The notes under the pieces: model-generated
The model's input: the letters and a program-made list of their open reading frames with translations, nothing else
Told to the model about the DNA's origin: nothing
The model's database searches: none
Position numbers and translations under genes: made by a program
Source: Mycetocola zhadangensis
GTDB lineage: Bacteria > Actinomycetota > Actinomycetes > Actinomycetales > Microbacteriaceae
Direction of reading: 5' to 3'
Length of the DNA: 64,000 nt
NCBI RefSeq assembly: GCF_003668565.1
Contig: NZ_RCWJ01000001.1
Location: 1,280,540 to 1,344,539 of the forward strand
Part shown: positions 1 through 9,162 of the stretch, one piece after another
Layout of the letters: every line of letters starts with the position of its first letter
Numbering within the stretch: position 1 is the first letter of the stretch

Positions 1-268
1 ACGTGCACCCTTTTGGCGAGCACAGGTTTCTCCATCGACCATCGCGCGAACCGTGAAGAGCGTCCGCACCTTGCCATTCACCCGGCGCACTCCGGCCTTC
101 GACTCGGTGCCTCAGTTCGAGGCGCGGCGATTTCAGCACAGGTAGACGGCTTACTTCACCCGACTGTCCGGAGCGGCCATGTCATACGGTTCGGGCGAGG
201 TGGCCGGGTCGAGGCGTTGGTACCGTGGCGCCCGCTCGCACAAATGACCACTGAAAGTGAGGACAAGA

Positions 269-1681
269 ATGTCCACCGCCGATCCCTTTGAGCCAATACA
301 CGGGGGCGAAGCCTTCCGTACACATATCGACCCGTTCACCTTTCCTGAGAACTCACTTCCTCCTGACGAGGCCTACGAACTCATCCACACCGGGCTCATG
401 CTCGACGGACGCGAGACGCTCAACCTTGCATCGTTCGTCACGACATGGATGGAACCCCAGGCAGAACAGCTGATCCACGACTCGCTGCGCAAGAATCACA
501 TAGACCACGAGGAGTATCCGGCCGCTTCGTTGATCGAGGAAGCGTGCGTGCACATGCTGGGTGATCTGTTCAACGCCCCTGACCCTGCTGAGGTGGTCGG
601 TGTTGCCACCATTGGATCTTCCGAAGCCATCATGCTTGGCCTTCTCGCGCACAAGCGAAGCTGGCGTGATCGACGCCAGTCCGAGGGGCTGTCAACGGAT
701 CGACCCAACGTTGTGTTCGGTGCGGAAACCCACGTTGTGTGGGACAAGTTCGCCAACTACTTCGATGTGGAAATGCGCAAAATTCCCATGCGACCTGACC
801 GGTACGTCATGAGCGCAGACGACGTCGAAGAGCAGGTAGACGAGAACACGATCGCCGTGGGCGTTGTTCTCGGCACGACTCACATCGGCGAGGCAGACCC
901 GATCCCTGAGATCAATGAGCGATTGCTGCGCCTGAAAGCCGAGAAGGGGTGGGACATCCCGATTCACGTTGATGGCGCGAGCGGTGCTTTCATCGCCCCA
1001 TTCGCTCACCCCGACTATTTATTCGACTTCCGACTCGAGCAGGTCGCGTCGATCAACGCGTCCGGGCACAAGTACGGCCTGGTATACCCGGGCGTCGGTT
1101 GGCTCGTGTTCCGTGACCGGTTCCAGCTCCCCGAAGATCTGGTTTTCAGCGTCAACTATCTAGGGGGCGCCCAACCCACGTTCACCTTCAACTTCTCGCG
1201 TGGCTCGGCAATGATCCAAGCTCAGCTGTACAACTTCCTCCGCCTCGGTCGCAACGGCTATAAGTCGATCGTCGCCAACATGCTGGACAACGCGCGCCAT
1301 CTAAACGAGCGTCTCGAGGCGAGCGGCTGGTTCGAAATCCTCAATCCCGGGCTCAGCGAACCGGTGGTGACGTTCCGACTCAGGAACGATTCTGACTTCA
1401 CGGTCTACGATCTGTCGGCCCGGCTCCGCGAGCACGGCTGGATCGTGCCCGCGTACAGCCTCCCGCCGAACGCGGAGGACGTTCATCTCATGCGAGTGGT
1501 AGTGCGCCTCGACCTCAGCCGACAAATGGTCGACATGCTGATTCGTGATATCGAGGATGCCTGTACTCACTTGTCGGAGGAAAAGCCTGCGACGCGCAAA
1601 CACACGAGCCCGGATCTATGGACGGCCCCCGCTCTGATGGCGGCCCACCAGAAAGCCCGCACTGGCCAACGCCGGGCTTGA
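269..1681 (+). CDS. gadB: glutamate decarboxylase (PLP-dependent)
   Basis: The predicted enzyme decarboxylates glutamate to GABA and consumes a cytoplasmic proton, which supports acid tolerance or GABA metabolism. The 470-residue protein has the group II PLP decarboxylase layout: HVDGASGAF contains the PLP-contacting Asp, and ASGHKYG contains the Schiff-base lysine. The N-terminal TFPENSLPPDEAY and LNLASFVTTW segments are also GadB-like, and the length matches the family. I chose ATG 269 because GAGGA lies about 5 bases upstream; an in-frame GTG at 257 would add four residues. No glutamate/GABA antiporter gene is adjacent. The next gene starts one base after the stop, so the two may be co-transcribed. 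Confidence 0.9.
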   Translation: MSTADPFEPIHGGEAFRTHIDPFTFPENSLPPDEAYELIHTGLMLDGRETLNLASFVTTWMEPQAEQLIHDSLRKNHIDHEEYPAASLIEEACVHMLGDLFNAPDPAEVVGVATIGSSEAIMLGLLAHKRSWRDRRQSEGLSTDRPNVVFGAETHVVWDKFANYFDVEMRKIPMRPDRYVMSADDVEEQVDENTIAVGVVLGTTHIGEADPIPEINERLLRLKAEKGWDIPIHVDGASGAFIAPFAHPDYLFDFRLEQVASINASGHKYGLVYPGVGWLVFRDRFQLPEDLVFSVNYLGGAQPTFTFNFSRGSAMIQAQLYNFLRLGRNGYKSIVANMLDNARHLNERLEASGWFEILNPGLSEPVVTFRLRNDSDFTVYDLSARLREHGWIVPAYSLPPNAEDVHLMRVVVRLDLSRQMVDMLIRDIEDACTHLSEEKPATRKHTSPDLWTAPALMAAHQKARTGQRRA

Positions 1682-1682
1682 G

Positions 1683-2591
1683 ATGCACAAGCCCTCCCGG
1701 TCGAGCGCACTGGGTCTCAATGTTCCCGCAGGCTGGCACCTGGGTCAGGTTGACGGCCCGCCGTTCTTTGCAACCCGTGCAGTGGTCAGACGCCCTGATG
1801 GGACGGAGATCGATTGGAGCACGCGGCGTCACCGCAAAGGGCTCGCGCCGATGGCGACAGAAAATCGCCCCGTTCGCCGCCTTCGGGACCTAATGCGCGG
1901 AGCGACGCTGTCCAGTTGGTGCATAGGCGGCCTGTTCATGGTCGGGGCTTTCTGTTTCGCGCTCGGCTCGCTTCCGGCATTTTTCAACCTTGCCGATTCC
2001 GCGCTCGTCGCGTGGGTGTTCTTCGGTGGGTCGATTTTCTTCACGGTCGCGAGCTACCTGCAGTTCCGGGAGTGCCTTGCTGCGCCGGAGACGATCGACC
2101 CGGCAGGTTCACGCAAACAAGGTTTGCGCTACCTCGTCGGGTGGCGAACGCGCAGCCTCGGCTGGTGGGCTACGGCGATTCAGCTTGCCGGAACGATCCT
2201 CTTCAACATCAGCACGTTCGCGGCAACCCGGCAGGACCTTGCGGTTGATCAGGAGCGGAAACTCATTTGGGCGCCCGACTTCTGGGGATCAGCGTGCTTC
2301 CTCATCGCCAGCGTGCTCGCGTACGTTGAGGTCTCTCCGCGAATCTGGAGGCACCCCCGGCGCGATCTCGGGTGGCATATCGCACTACTCAACCTCGTCG
2401 GATCGGTAGCGTTTGGGCTGGCGGCCATTGGTGCGCGCTATCTGCCCACGACGTCGGAGCCCGCGAACATTGCACTGGTCAACGCCGGCACGTTCGTCGG
2501 TGCTGTGTGCTTTTTCGTCGGCGCTGCGCTGTTACCAGCCGAATCTGCTGGCTCGGAGCGCGCGCCGAAAGTGGCTTCGAACATGAACTGA
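1683..2591 (+). CDS. multi-pass membrane protein, possibly YrhK-like
   Basis: This is an integral membrane protein of unknown function with 302 residues. A soluble N-terminus of about 65 residues contains RRPDGTEIDWSTRRHRKG, followed by six or so hydrophobic segments. Several of these share the pattern of an aromatic residue followed by hydrophobic-GS-hydrophobic-F (for example WVFFGGSIFF and GSACFLIASVL), which recalls the YrhK domain. The family call is tentative. It starts one base after the decarboxylase stop, which suggests coupling. A later ATG at 1851 would remove the N-terminal soluble part, but that part looks coding. Confidence 0.7.
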   Translation: MHKPSRSSALGLNVPAGWHLGQVDGPPFFATRAVVRRPDGTEIDWSTRRHRKGLAPMATENRPVRRLRDLMRGATLSSWCIGGLFMVGAFCFALGSLPAFFNLADSALVAWVFFGGSIFFTVASYLQFRECLAAPETIDPAGSRKQGLRYLVGWRTRSLGWWATAIQLAGTILFNISTFAATRQDLAVDQERKLIWAPDFWGSACFLIASVLAYVEVSPRIWRHPRRDLGWHIALLNLVGSVAFGLAAIGARYLPTTSEPANIALVNAGTFVGAVCFFVGAALLPAESAGSERAPKVASNMN

Positions 2592-2758
2592 TCAACGCCC
2601 TCTCCGCGGCCAAGCCCCTTCCTCAAGATCACCCCGGCAGGGGGACCCTCCAAGTCACGCTTACGACCACCCTGAGAAGACGCGCAACACATGCCGCCAT
2701 AGCCATCGATGTTCAACGGCATGGGCGCGGACCGTCTTCGCAGTTTAAGGAGGAGTGG

Positions 2759-3583
2759 GTGAACGTTCTCGTCGGCTTTGCTGTCGTGATCGCGATCACC
2801 GCTGTCACCGTCACCGCAATGTTGCTCGTCCGCAGACGTGCTCCGTCTGGCAGCTATTTCAGTGATGGCGACCGGGCATCCGGGGTTTTCGGCGTGCTGG
2901 CCACCGGCTTTTCTGTGCTCCTTGGTTTCATAATTGTGATCGCCTTTCAGTCTTATGACGAATCGCGGGCGGGAGCAGAGGCGGAGGCCGCGATCGTGGC
3001 TCAGCAGGTCCAGACCGCCCAATTCTTACCAGCGGACGCTGCTGAGGATCTGACCGGTCAACTCGTCTGTTACGCGCGTTCGGTGATCGGCCCTCAATGG
3101 GATGCCTTGGAGCGGGGGCAATTGAGTGAGTCCATTAACCCCTGGGGCGGGCAGATGTACCTCACTATCAAGGCGGTTGATCCGGAAACCCCCGTCGAGC
3201 AGTCAGCTTACGACCGATGGATGGATCAGACGGGAGAACGAGAACAGGCGCGACTCGATCGAATACACGCGGCTGGAGGACTCATCCCTTTACCTCTGTG
3301 GATCGCTCTTTTCACAATCTTTGCCGCAATCCTTGTCTATATGTTGTTCTTCGCCGATCCGGACGAGGGACCGGCAACCCAAGGCATGCTGATGGGGAGC
3401 GTCACTCTGACCATCAGCACCCTTCTGGTACTTCTTGTCTTCTTCAATAATCCGCACGGCCCGGGTGTCGGACAGCTCCGTCCGACAGCGATGGAGCGCG
3501 CAACCCGGATCATCGACGCCGAGCTCGACTTTGTCGGGCTGAACCTGAACCCACCATGTGACAGCAATGGCATCGCGCGCTGA
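2759..3583 (+). CDS. DUF4239-like membrane protein
   Basis: This 274-residue membrane protein has no known biochemical role. The start is set by a strong ribosome site (AAGGAGG at about 2748) before GTG 2759; the longer open frame upstream overlaps the preceding gene and has poor coding character. One N-terminal helix is followed by a second helix (LLGFIIVIAF) leading into QSYDESRAGAEAEA, then a soluble loop, then two C-terminal helices. That arrangement is typical of DUF4239 (bestrophin-like) proteins. The 3' end overlaps the next gene by 26 bases, so the two membrane proteins are probably translated together. Confidence 0.7.
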   Translation: MNVLVGFAVVIAITAVTVTAMLLVRRRAPSGSYFSDGDRASGVFGVLATGFSVLLGFIIVIAFQSYDESRAGAEAEAAIVAQQVQTAQFLPADAAEDLTGQLVCYARSVIGPQWDALERGQLSESINPWGGQMYLTIKAVDPETPVEQSAYDRWMDQTGEREQARLDRIHAAGGLIPLPLWIALFTIFAAILVYMLFFADPDEGPATQGMLMGSVTLTISTLLVLLVFFNNPHGPGVGQLRPTAMERATRIIDAELDFVGLNLNPPCDSNGIAR

Positions 3584-4214
3584 TCAAGGGGCTGCCAGCC
3601 AGGACCGCCTCGAACTGCTTGTCACCGTGCTCCTCGTGGTCGCAGCCGTTGCCACATCGTGGAGTAGCTACCAGGCGACTCGATGGCACGGCGAGCAGGC
3701 GCAGGCGACAAGCCGCACGAATGCCATCCGAATCGACGCCGCTCGCTCGTCGAGCCTTGCTGAAGCTCAGACTGAGGTGGACGTGGCTACTTTCATCGCG
3801 TGGGCTGACGCAGATCAGAGCGGCGACGCCTCGCTCGCCACCTTCTACACCGAGCGATTTCGTCCCGAGTTCACGGTGGCATTCAATGCGTGGATCGCGA
3901 CGGAGCCGTTCACGGACCCGAAAGCGCCGGAGACTCCGTTCACCATGGCGGAGTATCAGGTCGAATCGAAGAATGAGGCAGCTCGGCTCGACGACAAAGC
4001 GGAGGAATCCGCGGCTGAAGTTCGTCGTGACATCCAACGGGCAAGCAACTACGTACTCTCAGTCGTCCTGTACGCCGTAGTTCTGTTCTTCGCCGGTATC
4101 AGCACCAAGTTCAGCAGCCGGCGACTTCGCGCCGTCATGCTCCTCTCCGGTCTCGCGGTGCTCGTGGGCGCGCTGATCTGGGTTGCCACCTTCCCCGTGA
4201 GCATCGGCCTGTGA
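3558..4214 (+). CDS. hypothetical membrane protein
   Basis: This 218-residue protein has one N-terminal transmembrane segment (LLVTVLLVVAAVATSWSSYQ), a soluble helical middle of about 120 residues, and two C-terminal transmembrane segments. The same 1+2 topology is seen in the preceding DUF4239-like protein. The start is GTG 3558 or ATG 3567. It overlaps the end of the preceding gene by 26 bases, which indicates translational coupling. I recognise no catalytic motif. The pair may form one membrane complex, but that is inference from overlap and topology. Confidence 0.7.
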   Translation: MTAMASRADQGAASQDRLELLVTVLLVVAAVATSWSSYQATRWHGEQAQATSRTNAIRIDAARSSSLAEAQTEVDVATFIAWADADQSGDASLATFYTERFRPEFTVAFNAWIATEPFTDPKAPETPFTMAEYQVESKNEAARLDDKAEESAAEVRRDIQRASNYVLSVVLYAVVLFFAGISTKFSSRRLRAVMLLSGLAVLVGALIWVATFPVSIGL

Positions 4215-4293
4215 TGCCCCGGGAACCGCGCTGAACTCGCCGCCACCGGTCTGGCGAACTTCGGCACGGTCGACTGCGTTTGCCTCCGACGGG

Positions 4294-5835
4294 TCAGTCC
4301 CCGCCAGCGATGAACGCTTCGAGCTTCGCGACCGCTTGATCAATGCCGAATGTCGCGGCTTTCTGCCGGGGAGGAAACTCCTCGAACGTTGTCAGGAACC
4401 GAGATATGAGAGCTTGGGAAGCGAGAATCAGATAGGCATTCTCGAGGATCCAGTTGTAGTACGTGTTCGAGGTTACGTCTGCGCGCTCGAACGGGTCGGT
4501 ACGCAGGTTGTAGAGCTTCGGCACCCGCAAGGTGACAAATGGGTCCGCCCATACCGCAAGTGTCCCCGCCGTGCGTTGCTCCATAAAGACGACCTTCCAA
4601 TTGTCAAAGCGAAGTGCAAGAACGTCGCCGTCGTCCGAGAAGTACACAAGACCTTTCCGAGGGCTCTCTTCCTCTTCCCCGGTCAGATAGGGCAACAAGT
4701 TGTAACCGTCGATGTGGACCTTGAAAGTGGCGTCGCCGATGGCTTTACCCGCCTTCAGCTCCTCGACAGTAGTTGTGTCCCCTGCCGCGGCGAGGAACGT
4801 GGGCAACCAGTCGTGGTGCTGCACGATCTCGTTTGACACTGTTCCGGCGGGGATGTGACCTGGCCATCGCACCATTTCCGGGACACGGAAGGCGCCCTCC
4901 CAGTTTGTGTTCTTTTCGCTGCGAAACGGAGTCATTCCTGCATCGGGCCAGCTATTCATATGCGGCCCATTGTCGGTGGAGTAGATCACAATGGTGTCGT
5001 CCGCGATGCCAAGCTCGTCCAGTTGATCAAGGAGATCCCCAACGAGCGCGTCGTGATCGATCATCGTGTCGTGATACTCGGACTGCCACCGACCGGCTTG
5101 ACCAACACTCTCGGGCTTGGGATGTGTCCTGAAATGCATGTGTGTGGTGTTCATCCACACGAAGAACGGCGTGTCCGAGCTGACCTGACGACTGATGAAG
5201 TCTTGAGCGGCCGCCGCGAACTCCTCGTCGATCGTCTCCATCCGCTTCTTGGTCAGCGCGCCGGTGTCCTCGATTCGTTGCTTGCCCCGGCGGCCGTATC
5301 GTCCGTCCTCCGTGTCGTCATCCTCGTCGGTCGCCCACGAGCGGATGACCCCGCGCGGACGAGCGTGCGCGTTGAAGTCAGGGAAATCCCTCTCGGAGGG
5401 CCAATTCACCGCCTCCGGCTCCTCCTCCGCATTCAGGTGGTACAGATTGCCGTAGAACTCGTCGAACCCATGCACGGTGGGAAGATATTCGTTCTTGTCA
5501 CCGAGGTGGTTTTTGCCGAACTGTCCGGTTGCGTATCCGAGCGGTTTCAGCACTTCAGCAATTGTCGGGTCCTCGGGCTGAAGGCCGACGTCGGCCCCGG
5601 GCATGCCAACTTTGCTCAACCCGGTCCTGAATACGCTCTGCCCGGTGATGAACGAACTCCGCCCAGCGGTGCAGCTTTGCTCGCCGTACGAATCGGTGAA
5701 CCGCATTCCTTCCTCAGCAATGCGGTCGATGTTCGGCGTCCGATACCCCATCAGCCCGTCGCTGTAGCAACTCAGATTTGTGATTCCGATGTCATCTCCC
5801 CAGATGACCAGAATGTTCGGCTTCCCGTTGGGCAT
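4294..5835 (-). CDS. arylsulfatase (cysteine-type sulfatase)
   Basis: The predicted enzyme hydrolyses sulfate esters. The 513-residue protein begins with NILVIWGDDIG, the metal-binding Asp pair of alkaline phosphatase-fold sulfatases. It carries SCTAGRSSF, which matches the C-x-(A/P)-x-R formylglycine site, so it needs a formylglycine-generating enzyme encoded elsewhere. Further sulfatase motifs are GKNHLG, YSTDNGPHMN and the C-terminal LYNLRTDPFERADV. No signal peptide is visible, so it is probably cytoplasmic. The start ATG has GGAGGAG six bases upstream. The next genes on the strand are not obviously related to sulfate use. Confidence 0.88.
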   Translation of the reverse strand: MPNGKPNILVIWGDDIGITNLSCYSDGLMGYRTPNIDRIAEEGMRFTDSYGEQSCTAGRSSFITGQSVFRTGLSKVGMPGADVGLQPEDPTIAEVLKPLGYATGQFGKNHLGDKNEYLPTVHGFDEFYGNLYHLNAEEEPEAVNWPSERDFPDFNAHARPRGVIRSWATDEDDDTEDGRYGRRGKQRIEDTGALTKKRMETIDEEFAAAAQDFISRQVSSDTPFFVWMNTTHMHFRTHPKPESVGQAGRWQSEYHDTMIDHDALVGDLLDQLDELGIADDTIVIYSTDNGPHMNSWPDAGMTPFRSEKNTNWEGAFRVPEMVRWPGHIPAGTVSNEIVQHHDWLPTFLAAAGDTTTVEELKAGKAIGDATFKVHIDGYNLLPYLTGEEEESPRKGLVYFSDDGDVLALRFDNWKVVFMEQRTAGTLAVWADPFVTLRVPKLYNLRTDPFERADVTSNTYYNWILENAYLILASQALISRFLTTFEEFPPRQKAATFGIDQAVAKLEAFIAGGD

Positions 5836-6019
5836 CGTGCGCTCCTCCGACTTGAAACGTCGACGCCTTCACCGGCGCGACCTGAATACTCGACCCTGTC
5901 ACCGGACTTGGCGTTGTGTATCACCCGCATCGGGTGAACGTAGGCAAGAACGGCTGATTGAACACGGTTCCAGAGCCAAGACCAGCCGGGAGGGTGAGCG
6001 CCAAACCGGGTCGCTGGCT

Positions 6020-7543
6020 CTATGGCGATCCCGCTTCGACGGGACCCGCGTGCTTCCCATCCTGGGACGGCGTGGCGGACGTCGGCAGTGTATGACTGAC
6101 GGATGCCGCGGCTGACGCTGCGTCGTAGAGAGTTCCCACGGCCGCGCGGTGACGACCCATGACAACAGCCATCAACACGCCCGCGAGGCTGAAGATCGCC
6201 ATCACCCATGATGCTCGGGACAGACCATCGGCGAGCGCCTCCGCCGTCTCGGCACCGGCCGCCGTCTTCGACGCGATCACAGAACCATAGATCGACGCGG
6301 CGAGCGCCGTTGCCACCGCCGCTCCCACGTAACGAGCCATGTTGGACACACCGGAAGCCTCCCCCACCTGATTGGCCGGAACCGACGCCGTTGCCGCCGA
6401 CGATGCCGGCCCGTTGGAAAGCCCCATGCCAACGGCAACGGCGATCAGCGGCAGGACAAAGATGGCATAGCTCCAGTTCGTCTGCGTGAAGCCGATGATC
6501 GCGAACCCGACAGCCGTAATGGCAAAGCCAGCACCGACCACCTGTCGACCACCGAACCGGGCAGCCAGCCGAGGAACGAGAGGTGCGACGATGACCAGCC
6601 CGACCGTGGCCGGAAGAGTCGCCAGTCCGGCCTGGAACGAGTCGAAGCCAAGGCTCGCCGGATCCTGGAAGTACAAACTCAGCAGGTACATCAGCGCGTT
6701 GATGGTGCCCGCACCGATCAGGATCGCCACGGTCGATCCCACCAGCACCCGGTTGCGAAGCAGAGCGAGATCAAGCAACGGCACCTTCACGCGGCGTTCA
6801 ACGGCCACGAACGCAATGCCAGCCACCACCCCGAATGCCAGCGAACCCAGCGTCGCCAGCGAGGTCCACCCCCACTCGGCGCCCTTGCTCATCGCAAGGA
6901 TGATCGGACCAAGCGTCAACGCGACGAGGATCGTGCCTGCGAAGTCGATGGAGTGCGATCGGTTGGGGTCACGCGACTCGGCAACCGACATCGCGGTGAT
7001 CACGATGCAGACGACACCAACCACTGCGTCAACCCAGAAGAGCCCCTGCCAGCCGGTTGTGCCCACAAGCAGCCCGCCAACCAGCGGCCCGGCAGCCGCA
7101 CCGACCGCCGCCGCAGCTCCCCAGAGCGACACCGCACGCAATTGCGCCTGTTGCCCCTTATTGGCCACGGTCAAGAGGCTCAGCCCGCAGGCCAGGATCG
7201 TCGCACCGGCAGCCCCCTGAATCATCCGACCAGCGATCACCATGCCACCGGTCGTCCCCAGAGCGATAAACACGCAGGAGGCGACGAAGAGCAGCAGGCC
7301 CAGTTGGAATATCCGCCGACGACCGAACACATCGCCCAGAGATCCGGAGGTAATGATGACAGCCGCACCAACCAACGAATACCCGGTGACAGCCCACTGA
7401 AGATCGGTCACCGACATCCCGGTATCCTCACTGATCGCAGGCAGCAGGATGCTCACCGCCGACGTGTTCGCGTTCACCACGAGAGTCGAGAGACAGGTGG
7501 CGATCAGAACGCCGCGCGTTCGGGCGACGGTCTCTGTACTCAT
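6020..7543 (-). CDS. MFS transporter, DHA2 (14-TMS) drug exporter family
   Basis: This is a 507-residue proton-coupled exporter of the EmrB/QacA type. It has about 14 hydrophobic segments and the MFS motif A form GSLGDVFGRRRIFQLG after the second helix. The N-terminal segment TSAVSILLPAISEDTG and the LQWAVTGYSLVGA segment are typical of DHA2 drug transporters. The substrate is unknown. A regulator gene is usually adjacent to such exporters, but I find none in the 560 bp upstream, which separates it from the divergent alpha/beta hydrolase. Confidence 0.87.
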   Translation of the reverse strand: MSTETVARTRGVLIATCLSTLVVNANTSAVSILLPAISEDTGMSVTDLQWAVTGYSLVGAAVIITSGSLGDVFGRRRIFQLGLLLFVASCVFIALGTTGGMVIAGRMIQGAAGATILACGLSLLTVANKGQQAQLRAVSLWGAAAAVGAAAGPLVGGLLVGTTGWQGLFWVDAVVGVVCIVITAMSVAESRDPNRSHSIDFAGTILVALTLGPIILAMSKGAEWGWTSLATLGSLAFGVVAGIAFVAVERRVKVPLLDLALLRNRVLVGSTVAILIGAGTINALMYLLSLYFQDPASLGFDSFQAGLATLPATVGLVIVAPLVPRLAARFGGRQVVGAGFAITAVGFAIIGFTQTNWSYAIFVLPLIAVAVGMGLSNGPASSAATASVPANQVGEASGVSNMARYVGAAVATALAASIYGSVIASKTAAGAETAEALADGLSRASWVMAIFSLAGVLMAVVMGRHRAAVGTLYDAASAAASVSHTLPTSATPSQDGKHAGPVEAGSP

Positions 7544-8026
7544 GAGAACCTCTTTCGTGATTCACGATCAGCGACCGCCAGCGCGACGGTCCGGGTGCGT
7601 TTTCAATCAAATGCAGAGAGCGGATGCTGTACGGTCGCGGCTTCGTGGACCGCCTTCGATGGGCGAAGGCGCACGCTCGCAACCCGCGAAAGGGCCGCGA
7701 AGGTCGAGGATGATTCGCCGATCCGTGTCGTCGACGACGACGCGGCTCGAGCTCCGGGTGGAGGAACGACTCCCCCGGACTTCGAATCCACAGCCGGCAT
7801 TCTCACTCCTCGTCGGTTCCGAACCACAGTGTGAAGCGCCCAGAGCTGACGCCCGGGCTACGTGCTTCTGCTGACAGCGTGCTCTCCGCGAACAGATCGT
7901 CGCCTCACCCCTGCCGGGTGATTGCACCTGCGGGCGGGGCTTTACGCGAAAACGGGTTGATCCATGTGCGCGGAGTTGATGGGCATAGGCGTCGGCACCG
8001 ACTTCGCTTCAATCAGTACAAATGAC
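7544..8026. other. gene-free interval between MFS exporter and hydrolase
   Basis: About 480 bases with no convincing gene. Short frames on both strands have poor coding character. A TetR or MarR gene would be expected here, given the paired operators just to the right, but I could not recognise even a convincing remnant. A small GC hairpin (CACCC, CCTGC loop, GGGTG) lies near 7907-7921. Confidence 0.4.
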
Positions 8027-8042
8027 CACTATCAACGTAGTG
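8027..8042. promoter_or_regulatory. palindromic operator O1
   Basis: The 16-base palindrome has CACTA and TAGTG arms around a six-base centre. It lies just upstream of the -35 element of the hydrolase promoter. A second, better palindrome of the same family lies 37 bases further on, centre to centre. The size and spacing suit a dimeric TetR- or MarR-type repressor; the protein is not identified. Confidence 0.6.
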
Positions 8043-8043
8043 A

Positions 8044-8072
8044 TTGTGGTTGTAGAGTGAGAGCACTATAAA
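8044..8072 (+). promoter_or_regulatory. sigma70-type promoter of the alpha/beta hydrolase
   Basis: TTGTGG at 8044-8049 and TATAAA at 8067-8072 are separated by exactly 17 bases. The -10 box lies inside operator O2. The gene start at 8102 follows after a strong AGGAGG ribosome site. Confidence 0.65.
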
Positions 8073-8079
8073 CATAGTG
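8064..8079. promoter_or_regulatory. palindromic operator O2 overlapping the -10 box
   Basis: The 16-base palindrome has perfect CACTAT and ATAGTG arms around AAAC. It covers the predicted -10 hexamer, so a bound repressor would block RNA polymerase directly. Confidence 0.65.
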
Positions 8080-8101
8080 TTCACCGAAGAGGAGGTGCGA
8101 A

Positions 8102-9004
8102 ATGACCACCACGATGGCAGCGAAACCTGCGATGCCCATGGTCGCCGACGTCGAGCACACATTCATAGATCTGGCGGACGGGCGCATGCATGTCGCGACC
8201 CTGGGATCGGGCGACCCCGTGCTGCTGCTGGCTGGATTCGGTCAGACGTGGTGGGAGTGGCGCGATCTCATGCCCGCGCTGGCCTCTGCGGGCTATCAGG
8301 CAATTGCCCCGGATCTGCGGGGCGACGGCTGGACTGATCTGCCAGCCAGCGCTATCACACGCACTCGCCGCGAAGAAGACGTCATCGCGCTACTCGACAC
8401 GCTGCAGCTTGACTCGGTGCGACTCGTGAGCCACGACATCGGCTCGATCACGGCGTTCCAGCTCACCTTGGACTTCCCCGATCGATTCACCGCGCAGGTG
8501 CTGCTGGCCGTTCCGCCTCCACAAATGAAGTTCTCACTCTCTCTTATGCCGGGTATGCGTCATCTCTGGCACCAGGAAGTGATCCCCATTCCGGGACTCG
8601 GACCCGCTCTTCTGCGTGGGGGACGATTACCCCGCAGGCTGTTCTCGAACTTCTCGGCGCGACCAATGGATCCCGAGGTCGTGAACCTTGCCGTCGAGAT
8701 TCTCGGGGACCCGGAGATTTCAGAAGCCTCGGCATTGTTGTGTCGGCGGATGGTGCTCACGGAACTCGTGCGAATCGTTCGGGGAGCGTACCGGAACGAG
8801 AGATTCGCGATGCCGACCCTCTTCGTCTTCGGCACCGAGGACATCGTGTTTCCTCCACAGATCGCCCGGAAGGTGTTCGAGAACCCAGAGACCATCGGCG
8901 CCGACGTCCGACTCGCGCTCATCGACGGGGCCGCGCACTACATCATTGACGAAAATCCGGATGCCACGGTACCCGTGATCGTAGATTTCCTCGCGTCGGT
9001 GTGA
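8102..9004 (+). CDS. alpha/beta hydrolase
   Basis: This 300-residue alpha/beta-hydrolase-fold enzyme is of the haloalkane dehalogenase/epoxide hydrolase type. The oxyanion-hole region is GSGDPVLLLAGFGQTWWEW. The nucleophile elbow reads VSHDIGS, so the nucleophile is Asp, as in epoxide hydrolases and dehalogenases, not Ser. The C-terminal acid and His are plausibly in FGTEDIVFP and DGAAHYIIDENP. The substrate is unknown. The strong ribosome site (AGGAGG) and the operator-covered promoter suggest it is inducible by a small compound. It is the last chromosomal gene before the integrated island. Confidence 0.85.
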   Translation: MTTTMAAKPAMPMVADVEHTFIDLADGRMHVATLGSGDPVLLLAGFGQTWWEWRDLMPALASAGYQAIAPDLRGDGWTDLPASAITRTRREEDVIALLDTLQLDSVRLVSHDIGSITAFQLTLDFPDRFTAQVLLAVPPPQMKFSLSLMPGMRHLWHQEVIPIPGLGPALLRGGRLPRRLFSNFSARPMDPEVVNLAVEILGDPEISEASALLCRRMVLTELVRIVRGAYRNERFAMPTLFVFGTEDIVFPPQIARKVFENPETIGADVRLALIDGAAHYIIDENPDATVPVIVDFLASV

Positions 9005-9092
9005 CCGGCGAGATTATTTGCGGCGAAGGGCGCGTCCCGGACGATCAGAGCGAACCGGAATCAACCTCGGATACTCAAACGACAACCAAGTA

Positions 9093-9162
9093 AGTCCCGC
9101 AAACCCATGAGTTTCCGAGACGTTGTGATCGGGCCGACATGATTTGAACCCGCGACCCCTTG
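9093..9162. repeat. attL: decayed copy of tRNA-Pro 3' end and its terminator
   Basis: Bases 9130-9162 match the 3' part of the intact tRNA-Pro gene (37811-37843) at 30 of 33 positions. The adjacent bases (9093-9122) match its terminator hairpin with a few changes. The T-arm of this copy has a G-A mismatch and two G-U pairs, and no anticodon or D arm follows, so it is not a functional tRNA. It is best read as the displaced 3' end left when the island integrated. Confidence 0.78.

Noticed and set aside
4855..5937. A 360-residue plus-strand gene opposite the sulfatase
   Set aside because: It is the antisense shadow of the sulfatase, which has all family motifs.
9130..9162. A second functional tRNA-Pro gene
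   Set aside because: Only the 3' part is present, the T-stem has a mismatch, and no anticodon or D arm follows.
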